A stretch of 64,000 bases of DNA from Haliotis asinina (Eukaryota; Mollusca; Gastropoda; Lepetellida; Haliotidae): assembly GCF_037392515.1 (NCBI RefSeq), contig NC_090280.1, forward strand, positions 19,449,618 through 19,513,617. The letters are read 5' to 3'. A model generated the notes under the pieces. That model made no database searches, was not told where the DNA came from, and saw only the letters and a program-made list of their open reading frames with translations. Shown here one piece after another: positions 1 through 10,551 of the stretch. Position numbers and translations under genes: made by a program. How positions within the stretch are numbered: position 1 is the stretch's first letter; the number at the start of each line of letters is the position of its first letter.

Positions 1-619
1 ATCATCTGCAAATACTTACAGAATTATATGACTAATATCTTGTGAAACAAAAACTCAGTAGTCACAACCATTATACATTTCGGTTACAAGTTCATTTATG
101 AAAAATATAAATAAGATTGGACTGAGCACTGAGTCTCAAACCAGAATTCCAAAAACCCTGTTATCAGATTCAATTACACCTCCAACAGATGATGGTTTTA
201 AGACATCCTTGAAATACTGAAACCAATCGGCAGGGGTTATTGCATCCTGTCGTGCATTACTTGTAGATACTTCTTAATAGTCATTCACACATATTTGCAG
301 CTTCGTTTAATGTCTGACTCATATTCGTTTTCTGCAAATTTTATTTAGCTTTACATATCTTTCTAACTTCAGTTTTGCAGATAAATAACCCTTTTAAGTT
401 AGAGTCCCTCATGAAATGCCCTGAACCCATGTAATAGCATATAGACCATATACAAACTGCTCACACCTTTCCCCCACAAAATATCAGTATATCAGCTAAT
501 TTCTTAACTACAGCACTTACATCTGGTGTAATGGAACATCGTTCGTGAAGTAGAAACGTGATCGTCAAACATATGAATGCATTCTCTGTTGCTAACATAT
601 TCCTGGTATAATGGAACAT
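1..619. other. Non-genic stretch, nothing recognised
   Basis: AT-rich sequence with no long open frame, no SINE box and no splice-bounded exon that I can support. Confidence 0.5.
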
Positions 620-965
620 CAGTTTACATAATTGACATCTGTTTAAGTTATTGACATCACTTTAAGGTGAAAGCACTTTATATTGCCAACACAACTTTAC
701 ATTATTGACACTGCTTCACATTATTGACACCACTTTACATTACTGAAATTTCTCTACGTTGGCACCTCTTTACGTTATTGACACCACTTTACATTGTCGA
801 CATTAGTTTACCTTTTTGACACTGCTTCACATTACTGACACCACTTTACTTTATTACCACCACTTTACGTTGACACCTTTTTACGTTATTGACACCACTT
901 TACATTGACGGCATTACTTTACATCACTGACCTCACTTTACATTGTTGATACCACTTTACGTTCC
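620..965. repeat. Degenerate ~20 bp minisatellite
   Basis: A diverged tandem repeat of the motif 'cactttacattattgacac', about 16 copies, with frequent small length changes. No coding potential. Confidence 0.7.
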
Positions 966-993
966 CGAGTAAGAAGGTACTTGAAAACAAACT

Positions 994-1110
994 ACATTAC
1001 GTCAAAGCTTCACCTTTCTGGGTTTGATTTCATTATGTTGTATCATTTGTATCACGTCAATTCTTCACCTTCCTAGACCGGATGTCATTATGTTCTATGA
1101 ATTGTTTTCC
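994..1110. repeat. Two-copy direct repeat, ~57 bp
   Basis: Two diverged copies of a unit that begins 'acgtcaa..cttcacctt' and runs through 'cattatgtt'. It adjoins the minisatellite on its left. Confidence 0.55.
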
Positions 1111-1428
1111 ATATGCACAAAGTAAAATGAATCAGCAATGCCCTACATCTTAACTCGTTAACTTGAATAAAGTTATTAGGAAATCAACATGAGGCCGGGG
1201 GTATGGCTAGGGGTACGTCACAATACATTAACTGTCCAGTAGATACGTTAATGTCAGTGGGACATAGCGCATAGCACATCTCTCGTTTATTGACTGCAAT
1301 GGTCAATTACATGCAGTCAAAATGCATGCACTTATGTTGGCCTAAGATATCTGGTACGTGTACTGCTACTGATACGGTGAATCAGTGCATGCTGCAAGAC
1401 ATGGGACAAAGGCATATTTGCATCCCCG

Positions 1429-1668
1429 TTGGAATACTCATTCACTGCATGGGTGGTCCTGCAGATCCGTTGGAATATTCCTTCACTGCATGGATGGTCC
1501 TGCTGATCCATTGGAATATTCCTTCACTGCATGGGTGGTCCTGCAGATCCGTTGGAATACTCCTTCACTGCATGGATGGTCCTGCTGATCCATTGGAATA
1601 TTCCTTCACTGCATGGGTGGTCCTGCAGATCTGTTGGAATGATCCTTCACTGCACGGGTGGTCCATGG
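1429..1668. repeat. 41 bp minisatellite, about six copies
   Basis: The unit starts 'ttggaatattccttcactgc' and includes 'ggtcctgcagatcc'; starts fall near 1430, 1471, 1511, 1552, 1593 and 1634. Copies alternate between two subtypes (atggatggtcctgctg and atgggtggtcctgcag), suggesting an 82 bp higher-order step. The open frames across it are a by-product of the repeat. Confidence 0.8.
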
Positions 1669-2398
1669 GTGCTAACCCTGTGAATTATTTTGCAACCTTC
1701 GTGTACACAATGGAAATATTGTTGTTTAAATTCAGTTTCTCGTGCTGCGTGAAAGTTCAGTTTCTTGTGGTGCGTGATTGATCCTCGGACGTGACATTCT
1801 AAAACGCGCTAAAAACTAGTACTTGTTCAAACCCTGCCTGGCGCCCGGCATTTAGAGGATGAAATAAAAACTGGTTGTGTCAGAGTCAGTAGACTGTACC
1901 ACAGCAGTGTATACGTGTTAACCTCCAAAACACTCACCCAGTAAGCTGGCACTGTAAAACCGGCACTAGTCCACACTGGTAAGGGTAGACACACTCGTGC
2001 GCACATGCTACTAGCGGTAAGTCCCCAAACTTTGAAAGTCGGTTTCAACGTACCACTTTCTAACCTTGGTATTTCTGTTATTTAAGTATGTTTGAATTTT
2101 TCTAATGTATTGTCTTCTTCAAATAACAGTTTTGAGCTCTACGTGCTAGCTTTATATTCATGTATGTGACACTCAAGTACTTGCACTGTCCATCTTTGAC
2201 AGGTTTTGCTAACATACTACCACTGTGCTACAATAATCATGGCGTTCAACCGCTTTCTCGCATACATGAACTGGTAAAGGACTTTATGAAGCCTTGATCA
2301 CACCTTTCTGTGGCATTTGGCGTCTTTCACAATGTTTATTTGTTTGCTCACAGAATGATAACGCTAAATACCAGTACGCGAGTATTTGCTTGATTAAC

Positions 2399-2492
2399 GG
2401 GTACAATGTTTGAAGCCCATTTCTGGTGTTCCCCGCCCTGAAGTTGCTGGAATGTTGCTAAAAGCGGCGTAAAATCATACTCACTGATTGTG
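2399..2492 (+). repeat. SINE-A fragment
   Basis: Keeps the part after the B box ('ggtacaatgtttgaagcccatttctggtg') and the shared tail ('gctggaatgttgctaaaagcggcgtaaaa'). The tRNA-like head is lost. Confidence 0.75.
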
Positions 2493-2645
2493 GAAATCGT
2501 CCCAACAGAATATGGTCGTTAATGAACTGATATCATTTATATATAACCTCCAGAGAAATATGAGAAGGTCTTTGGGCAGTTTTGTGGAGTTTCATTCAAC
2601 GAGTACATTCATGTGCAACAAACATTTGGTGTTTGGAAAACATAT

Positions 2646-2651
2646 TTTATT
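2646..2651 (-). promoter_or_regulatory. Candidate polyadenylation signal AATAAA
   Basis: AATAAA on the minus strand, about 130 bases past the proposed stop codon of the Pif-like gene at 2779. The spacing is plausible; the assignment is inferred. Confidence 0.4.
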
Positions 2652-2778
2652 CGAAAACAAAAATAATTCACAACAAATGCTAATAAAGACAATCGAATAA
2701 TCGAGAGTCGATGTGTGTCACGGAGTCAAAGACAATATCAGTATTCGTCTTTGTTCTGATGTCAACACTGTAGCAGCT

Positions 2779-5700
2779 TTAGACGCCCATGCCGCAGCTA
2801 CGAATTCCGGTCTGAAAGAGAATGTCGACAATGTGAACATAGTAAAATTTAAGAGATCTGTTTCTAAAATATTAAATCTTGACTTGAAGACTTTCTTTCC
2901 TTATAAAGTGAGACAGGCGGTTACTGAAAAACACAAAATGTATTTCAAAGACATTTCCAAGGACCTTTTTGTGTTTATATGAATATATTGCAAGTTAGAT
3001 AGCGTATTGGGTTTATGTATCTGAGGGTGAATTCAACGAACTAATGCCACTCAAACACAGAGATGTGTTATTGAGGAACAAAATCAGGTATTCTAACGAA
3101 AATTTATATTGCGATCTGTGTCAAAACCTACCCTGTAGATGGATCCAACAAATCCGGAGAATCCTTGACTGGTGCAGTCTCCACTCCCTATCTGTAGTGC
3201 GGCGTTCTTCCTGGGGATGGTGGCTGAGAGAAAGAAAACAAAAGTATCGTTAATACCAAACGAAAAACAATTCTATTGTGATTCTTTTTCGTCAGCATCA
3301 GTAAAGAAGTAACTTATAGCATATAGATATACTCGAAATGTCCTGGTCCACCATCTGCTAGATACCCATGAAGATCTGTCAGGATTGGTTTTCAACAACG
3401 CATGCTTGGGTAATAGCGGACTAAATGGATCGGGTGGCCAGGCTCCATTGACTTGACATCGTCTCCAAATTGCGTAGATTGATGCTCATGTTGCTGATCA
3501 CTGATTGTCTGGTGCAGACTTGATTATTTGCAAACCGCCGCCATATAGCTGGAATATTACTGAATTCGGCATTAAATAGCAAGCAGTTCTACAAAAATGT
3601 TCTGCTAGAAACAGACAATGCCCATAGTTGATACCACAACAAATTCAGTCTATATCCACAAATGGACATCTGTTCTGTCCATGTTCTCAAATCCTCCTTC
3701 CTTTCCCTTACTCACTTGTGGCAGGCATGACGTCTGTGACAGTGGTGAGGGAAATATCGGTGTCATCGTCGAACACGGTGTAGGAGTAGATGCTGCTGTT
3801 GCTGCGAGCTGGGTACATGACTTCAACTCTCACTGTTGTGTTTTTCTGGATATAGAGTTTACACTTGATTTATCATTCGTGATATCACATATATAAAACA
3901 ATTGCCCTTTCGGATATCGACTGTGTATTAGATACTCCATTCAACACCACACGTGGGCGGAGTTAATTTAAAAATAGTGATGCCCCAGTAAGACTTTTCA
4001 AAAATGTCGCTTTTGTATATTGTATTGTTTGGGTAAAGAAAGTCTTACATCCACGGTCAAGGTTGAGTTAATCTCGACGACAGAGTTGCCAGTTTGAAGG
4101 GTGAATGTCACGTCCATCATGGAGGCGTTACCAGGGACGTCGTTGACGTAGAGCATGAAGGAGGGTCCGTTCACGTCACACTTGCCGTTCTGCAGGACAA
4201 TCTGGTCGTTGATGGGGGAGGAAGGGTTGACAGAGAAGACGGTGTCGATTTCCAGATTGGAACCATAGGTGACCCCAGCCAGAGCGAAAACCGCCAGACT
4301 ACTGGAACCGGAAAACACTGGTTGGTTGCCAAGGGCGACGTTGTTGACTTGGATCCATGCGTTGTTGGTGGAGTTGTCGATGAATGCGGTGGTGGCGTTG
4401 TCGTAGTAGATGTCAGCCTTCATGGGACACACTGGAATGTACAATTACAGATCAGTGAAGGACGTATATTCAAAGAAAACACAGGTCTAAATCGTTTTAG
4501 GCGGGACAAGAGGAAGATCTAGTTGGATACTAACGTGATGATGGCGGTAGACCAACGACGTCGTGGCAGCCGCAGGTGACGTTATTGAAGTTGGTGCCGA
4601 GGGGACAGTCCCTCCTGATGAGACCAAAGCCCGGAACTGTCTCCATGTAGTATTCAGGTCCGTCGTTAGAGGGCGCAAACCCACATGGATCTGTTTGGAA
4701 AGGGTGAAAATGAGGTCTCTCATAACTGCTGACGAAAAGTTGGATTGATATGTTCCCTGAACCCTTTTCTTGCTTCCAATTTCTTAAGTTTACACTGCAT
4801 TCAACAATATTCTATTTATGCATGTAAATATTGCAGTCTAGGCCAGTGATCAACAACACCGATCTACGCAAGTTGGATGCGCTGAAAATGTCTGCCAAGT
4901 CAGAAATAAGGCGAGTAGAAGAACACGAAAAGATACAACCTTCAGTGTAATTAGCCTTGGTTGGTGCATACAAATTAAACATTATTGTCTGTGTAATTAG
5001 CTGTGGCAGGTGTGTGTATTATCTGAACTTACCTGCAAATTAGCCTTGGCGGGTGTATATAAGTAACACATTACGTTCTGTGTAATCATCCAACACAGGT
5101 GTATATTTATGTAAAGGTGAACTTACAGGTGACCGTACATGTACACTTACCTACAGTTTAACAATTAAAGACAGGTGAGCATAAATGTATGCGTAGCTGA
5201 AATGTAATTAGTCAAGACGTGCATTTAGATGTCAACTCACCTGCAGTGTAATTAACCAAGACATGGGTATAGAATTGTAAACTTACCTGCAGTGTAATTA
5301 GCCACAGCAGGAGGACAGGTGTCAGCACATGACCCACTGACACATCCCACTCCATCGACGAAGGTGTTGTTGACAGGGCAACACATGGCACGTGGCACCC
5401 CACCCTGACACTGCCAGTAGGAGTTGCACAAGAGGGGGTAGGGCAGCTCGGCACCGTTACTCAGTCCACTGCACTTATCTGAAACAGATGATGTCATCAT
5501 GCGGAAGAGGTGGATAACAATACAGGTATCTATTTTATTAAGTCGAAGAAAAATGTAAATGTAACATTTTACATTTAAAATTATTATGGATCCATTTTAA
5601 AACATTGTTGTTTTTGGGTGGTGCCATGACGCTTCTACGTTTTACAGGCAGGTACATTTTAAAAGATGTATTTGAGAAAGGATATGTGTGTACCCATTCC

Positions 5701-7049
5701 TGAAAGCACGTAGCATGATCAAACGATTAAAGAGAGTGAGTCAAAATTGTTTTGAGCCCGTTTTAGCAATATTCCCGAAATATCACCGCGGCGGACACAA
5801 AACATTGACACTATCTCAGGAAACGAAGCCGGGTGTTCAGCGTGACAAGTGGACGCTTTGACCATTAGGCCACCCCGTCGTTGTATCACAAGCTCTCCCT
5901 TGATTTGAAGCATCTGCCCAGTGTAAGCATTGGTGTGCTCCACTTCACCGATGCAGAGATTTTTGGGTTTCGTAGTTCTACTTACTGCAGTTGCCGTTCG
6001 CCGGTCTCACACACGTCTTGACGACGTCATCCCACACTGTACCGTAGCCACAATACTGCACCTTGGGTACTGTGACGTCACACTGGACAAAGCGACTGCA
6101 GTCCCCTGGCAATGCCAGGAACCGGATCCCGAGAAGGTAGTCCAGCATACTGCATATAGCTGAAGGTCAAGGACGTCAAAGCTGAGTTAATACGTCATAT
6201 CTTTTCTATGTTCACTATCATATTTGTCATGGCGTGAGGGACGGTTTCTCTCACTGCCACTGAAATTTATTTATTGTTACTATTATTTATTGTAATTAGA
6301 TATTATCCTTCATGAGGTAGTTTCGCAAAACACTTTTTCAATTTTGTATTCTTTCGACGTGAAGAAAGGATTGGGTCTTTTTGGAGAAGTATACGAACTG
6401 TCACCAATTGTTTGCTTTAACAATTTGACTGTGTTCTGAATTCAACAGTCATTGCAAGGTCTAGTTGGCATTACTTACTGGTACAGGTCGTGCCATCTCC
6501 CTGATACCCAGGATCACACACACAGGTGGAGTTGGCGCAGTTGGCGTTGACGCCGCAGTCGGTGCTGTTCATGCAGGATAAAGCTAAAAGGAAATTATCA
6601 GTTTCAAACTGAATGATGAAGGTATACTTGACGTTCCTGGCGACTCGTGATATGTGTACAGTTCTAAACACGTCCTTGTAATCTTGAGTGAATGAGTGAG
6701 CTGGAATGCAAAGTAATAGAACGGCGGGGGACAACAGAAATGGGCTTCGTACATTGTGTCCATGAGGGGAATCGAACCGGGGATTTAGGTGTGACTAGGC
6801 TTCCCTACAACCCGCTGAGACGAGATCAACACGTTTGATACAACGTCTGTTTGAGAACGATTGTAACCTTAAATTTCGGAATTTTGTGGAGAAAATTATA
6901 TTGTTATAATATGTCTTGGTTGTCTTATGGGGGTAATTTGCTTTACCAGAGTCATCTGTAAAAAGTTGTACCGGGTTATGATCATACTCACCCTCCGTCT
7001 GTGTAACCATGACAACGAGCAGGAGTGTAGCGAGTCTATCCAGGGACAT
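2779..7049 (-). CDS. Secreted EGF / chitin-binding / LamG protein, Pif/BMSP-like
   Basis: Exons (minus): 6992-7049, 6479-6583, 5986-6159, 5287-5478, 4535-4690, 4049-4431, 3716-3845, 3132-3223, and a tentative last exon 2779-2811; total 1323 bp, 440 aa. The first exon is a signal peptide (MSLDRLATLLLVVMVTQTEG). Next come one EGF-like module (CVCDPGYQGDGTTC) and two CBM14-like chitin-binding modules (six-Cys, LPGDCSRFVQCD; then LLCNSYWQCQGG). A four-Cys module (DPCGFAPSNDGPEYY..CGC) follows, then a LamG/ConA-like domain over three exons ending FSGFVGSIYR. All junctions before LamG are phase 1. A four-Cys chitin-binding module just before LamG is the arrangement in molluscan Pif/BMSP shell proteins, but the VWA domain of those proteins is absent here. 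A role in extracellular chitin or shell matrix is inferred. The last exon rests on one strong acceptor (cattctctttcag) and a stop ten codons later. Confidence 0.85.
3361..3582 (+). repeat. SINE-B copy
   Basis: Full span from 'acccatgaagatctg' to 'ggaatattactgaattcggc', moderately diverged. It lies in the intron between exons 3132-3223 and 3716-3845 of the Pif-like gene, antisense to it. Confidence 0.85.
4930..5300. repeat. Tandem copies of an exon end plus splice donor
   Basis: Diverged units of about 50-80 bp carrying 'acttacctgcagtgtaattag' or relatives, near 4935, 4988, 5031, 5075, 5150, 5205, 5237 and 5281. On the gene strand this reads as the last bases of the 5287-5478 exon followed by its donor GTAAGT. 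The rightmost copy is the functional junction; the others fill the intron downstream. Confidence 0.7.
5731..5880 (-). repeat. SINE-A copy
   Basis: Shared tail ('ttttagcaatattcccgaaatatcac') then the head in reverse, ending 'accattaggccaccccg'. The B box is degenerate. Intronic in the Pif-like gene. Confidence 0.8.
6693..6812 (-). repeat. SINE-A copy, shortened tail
   Basis: Contains 'gaaatgggcttcgtacattg' and the B box 'gggaatcgaaccggg'. The central tail is reduced. It lies between the signal-peptide and EGF exons. Confidence 0.75.
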
Positions 7050-7084
7050 TATGAATTCAGTGACTGTAAAGATAAACATTCAGG

Positions 7085-7085
<1 letters not shown>

Positions 7086-7144
<59 letters not shown>

Positions 7145-7175
7145 CATCACCATCACCATTATCATCATCATCATC

Positions 7176-7207
<32 letters not shown>

Positions 7208-7227
7208 CACCATCATCTTCAACATCA
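7086..7227. repeat. (ATC)n microsatellite
   Basis: Near-perfect trinucleotide run, about 47 units with a few cac interruptions, starting 37 bases upstream of the Pif-like start codon and so in its 5' leader or promoter. Its three frames give poly-Ser, poly-Ile and poly-Met shadows. Confidence 0.95.
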
Positions 7228-7297
7228 TTGTCGTCGTCGTTAGATTTAATATTAAACATAGCAAAGAGACAAAGTGAGACACCAATAATTGGATTTA

Positions 7298-7371
7298 CAG
7301 GCTGTTACAATACCAATACAGGGAATCGAACCCGTACCTTTCGCATGACACCCTAACGTCTTGTCCATCCA
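7298..7371 (-). repeat. SINE-A head fragment
   Basis: Only the tRNA-like part remains ('acagggaatcgaacccgtacc..catgacacc'). Confidence 0.55.
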
Positions 7372-7546
7372 CTAACATCATCACTAATATTATATAATAA
7401 TGAGACAGAATTCCACCCTGAGATGCCACCAATCTCCTCTACAGAGAGAACCCACTGAAGCCGAGTTCACACTGCGCCCATTACCTTACCCAACTATTTT
7501 GTCACGTGGAAATGGTGTTACAAATCTACATAGGTCAGTGTCATCC

Positions 7547-7776
7547 GTGAAGATCCGGGTCAGAATTGTCGGCAACTCATACTTGTCGTACGAGAGGACT
7601 GATGGCATCAAGTGGTCAGGCTTACTGACTTTGTTGACTCATCATATCCCAACTATGATGCTCAGGCTGTTAAGCACGGAAGTGTCTGGTCCAGACTCGA
7701 TTAATTACAGACCGCCGTCGTATAGCTGGAATATTGTTGAGTGCGGCGTATAACTAAACTCACCAACTCACTCCAA
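7547..7776 (+). repeat. SINE-B copy
   Basis: From 'gtgaagatccgggtcagaatt' through 'gtgtctggtccagactcg' to the tail 'gtgcggcgtataactaaactc', followed by (cactcact)n-like sequence to about 7805. Confidence 0.85.
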
Positions 7777-8189
7777 AACCCCTCACTCACACACTCACTC
7801 ACTCAGCAACAAACCAACCACCAAAATGAACGTGGCAAGCACTGGTGGACAAGACTCACCTGTTGAGAGAATGGATGTGTGACGACAGCTTCAGAAGTAG
7901 CTTGGAACGACAGAGGAATGTGAATGTCTGGTCCGTGTCCCAGCCCGTATTTATGCAGCGACCAGAGGTCCATGACTGTTATCAGATGAATCGGTTATGT
8001 AACCCTGTGCCTGACCATGGGGAGCAAGTAACCGTGGCATCATAACTGCAGCGTTATCTGTCGTGGTCGCCGACGGCTGAACGTGCATTCATTACGTCAC
8101 GTTGTTGACGATGTCGATACATGATAACATCACATTCATGTACATACCTTTAACGAATGGTTTGGTAGTGGCTAACCGTGCACAGCGAG

Positions 8190-8373
8190 AGTGAGTTTAG
8201 CTTTGCGGGGACACCAGACATGGGATTCACATATCGTACCTATGTGGGGAATCGAACCCCGGGTCTGTTAACAATATTTCAACATTATATTTCATACATG
8301 GTTTCAGTGTAGGGAATCAAACACGGGACTTCAACTTCAACCGTTAGGCTACCCCACTATGTGTGGGATGTAA
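8190..8373 (-). repeat. SINE-A copy with duplicated B-box segment
   Basis: Two B-box-like stretches about 75 bases apart ('gtggggaatcgaacccc' and 'gtagggaatcaaacacg') precede the head end 'ccgttaggctacccca'. This looks like a nested or tandemly duplicated head. Confidence 0.7.
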
Positions 8374-9146
8374 GACTGGACCCTTAATATCACGTTGTAC
8401 ATAATTACATAACTGTACGTAAAGCTTATAAGTGAGTGGGTATTTTTTACCTTACTCTCAGCGTTTTTCCGCAATATGAAGATGGAGGGCGTAAGAAATA
8501 GGATTCAACCCACATACCCACGTTCGGAATCAAACGCTTTAACTAAATCCTCTGCAACCCCAACGCCCTCAACAATTATCGGCCTGCTGTTCTTTATGTT
8601 TGTTTGTTTGTTTTTAGTATGTTTTTTTTTCTTTTTGTGTGTGTCGGGGTGTGTGTGGGGTGTGTGTGTTTCTTTTTAGCCACATTTGCATGTGATCTGA
8701 AATAATTCAGAGCTTAAGCAGGTCATTCAAGGACTGTGTAAGTAGACCAACATAAATTATGACCGAGTATAAACCCTTTATGAATATTTTTCTTCGTGAC
8801 CCCTCAGTAAACCTGGATCAAGCTAAACATTATTACACGATGGACATAACTTCGGTGTTTTATCTCGTGTGCTAATTTGTGCTGGTGTAAACTTAATGTT
8901 GTTCACAATAACCCATTTTCTTTCCATTTCAGATACGCAAATACGCAAGAGAGAACATAACAGATAAGAATAACATTGTTAGCAAGTATTAGCGGTCGTT
9001 ATATAATTAGAACATACATTTAATCCATATCAGTATGATCGTTTACAACTGAAGCGAGATTGACCTGAAAGCATTTGTTATGTATATTTAGCTTCAGGGT
9101 ATCCCAAAGCGATGTCACTATCTATCTTCATCTGGACTGATGCCGT
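8374..9146. other. Non-genic stretch with GT-rich low complexity
   Basis: T- and GT-rich run at about 8590-8680. No exon or mobile element recognised. Confidence 0.5.
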
Positions 9147-9402
9147 GATGGACCGGGTCAAAATTGGTCCTTAGTAACCCATGCTTGCCGTGAGAGGCGA
9201 CTATGGGGATCGGATGGTCAGGCTCCCTGACTGAGAAACACATGTCATCGTATCCCATTTGCGTAAATCGATGGTCATGCTGTTGATCACTGGGTTGTCT
9301 GGTCCAGACTCGATTTTGTACAGACCGCTGCCACATAACTAGAATAGTCCTGAGTGCGGCGCAAAACTAAACTCGGTCACGTACAAACTCACTCATGTGG
9401 AC
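9147..9402 (+). repeat. SINE-B copy
   Basis: Nearly full length, 'gatggaccgggtcaaaattgg' to 'gagtgcggcgcaaaactaaact'. The left end is slightly altered. Confidence 0.85.
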
Positions 9403-9960
9403 ATGACCGACGTTTCCACAGCTGATCAGAACCTGAATAGTGTACAGTGTCTATATATACAAACACAACACTAACTGAAACAGTCCTTTTATTTCTCCGA
9501 CTACACTTACTGCTTGAGGATATATAGTGAATGACTTTTGGAGATAAATCTGGGCGTTCCAAGGATTGAGTAATTCAGTAAGGTTATAGGATGAAACCTT
9601 TCCATGTTCCGGGGAAGTGGCAACACTGAAGTCCTATTTTAATTAAGAAAACATGTGATTTGGCATTTTAGTAAAAAATCATGTTCGCTTTCACTGTATA
9701 CAGATGAACCCCAAAATACTGTTTTTGTTCATTCACTAAACATGTTGATTTCCTCTTTTAATTGGGCTTCGTTTGACCGACACCTTTCTGAAATGTAAAG
9801 AATAGTGAAGAGTGACTTCACTGTTCTCAATGGAGCCTGTTAGTCTCACGAGGCACCCTTTTCGGGGGTAAGCAGGTTCCCGCTTCGCGCGCAAACTTGC
9901 GATATGCGAGACGGAGCCCAGCTTAACTCTGGTATTAGATTTCCTGTGACACTTGCAACG

Positions 9961-10048
9961 TGGGCTAGCCAGGCTAGCTATTCTGTTTACGTCCCGAGCC
10001 CAAAGAATTCTTATACTACGAACGTTTCGAGAAAAAGGGCCCAGACAT
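9961..10048. repeat. Fold-back MITE copy (49.1 kb family)
   Basis: 'ggctagctattctg..' with '..ctacgaacgtttcgagaaaaaggg' matches the palindromic element at 49133-49256. One arm is diverged. Confidence 0.6.
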
Positions 10049-10543
10049 GGTTCAAAATTGTGCCACCGCCAAATGTGACTTCACTAGACCGGACCAAGTG
10101 TAAAACCATGCGTGGCTGTCACACCTGTCGTAATAAAAAAATTAGTTGGCTAATTTAGGGATAGTCATGTCGGAAATTTGTTATTCATTCAGGGATCATT
10201 GGTTCCTTACTGTCAATTGACAACCATGAGACGATTCAAGAAGATATGAAACGTTGTTTGCCACCGGAAGTACAAAGGTCTCACGACTTGCCGTTACTTA
10301 CTAACGAACCCTGTAACATAACAACTGCTTTTTGCTGTATGGTTGTGAGATGAATTGTCGTTTACACAGACAGAAATTGGAAACATAGAGTCCACAACAC
10401 TATCATGTAAAGTATTATTGTCTAGAGTGACTACTTGTTTTTGGAGTAGTACTTTTAATAGCACGGGGCAAATCGCAATGTTAAAAGATGTCTGCTTCGT
10501 AAAGCACAGACATCAGGATTTTCACGTGCTCGGTGAAGCAACA
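10049..10543. other. Non-genic stretch, nothing recognised
   Basis: No splice-bounded exon or known repeat seen. It lies just past the end of the sushi/discoidin gene. Confidence 0.45.
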
Positions 10544-10549
10544 TTTATT
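10544..10549 (-). promoter_or_regulatory. AATAAA close to stop codon
   Basis: Minus-strand AATAAA only two bases past the TAA stop of the sushi/discoidin gene. If used, the 3' UTR would be very short; a more distal signal is possible. Confidence 0.35.
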
Positions 10550-10551
10550 GA

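Noticed and set aside
1290-1781. 163-codon frame
   Set aside because: It is a translation of the 41-bp minisatellite.
2713-2982. 89-codon plus-strand frame
   Set aside because: No recognisable domain; it overlaps the proposed last exon of the Pif-like gene on the other strand.
4094-4522. 142-codon plus-strand frame
   Set aside because: Antisense shadow of the LamG exon.
6927-7356. Poly-Ser, poly-Ile and poly-Met frames
   Set aside because: All three arise from the ATC microsatellite on the two strands.
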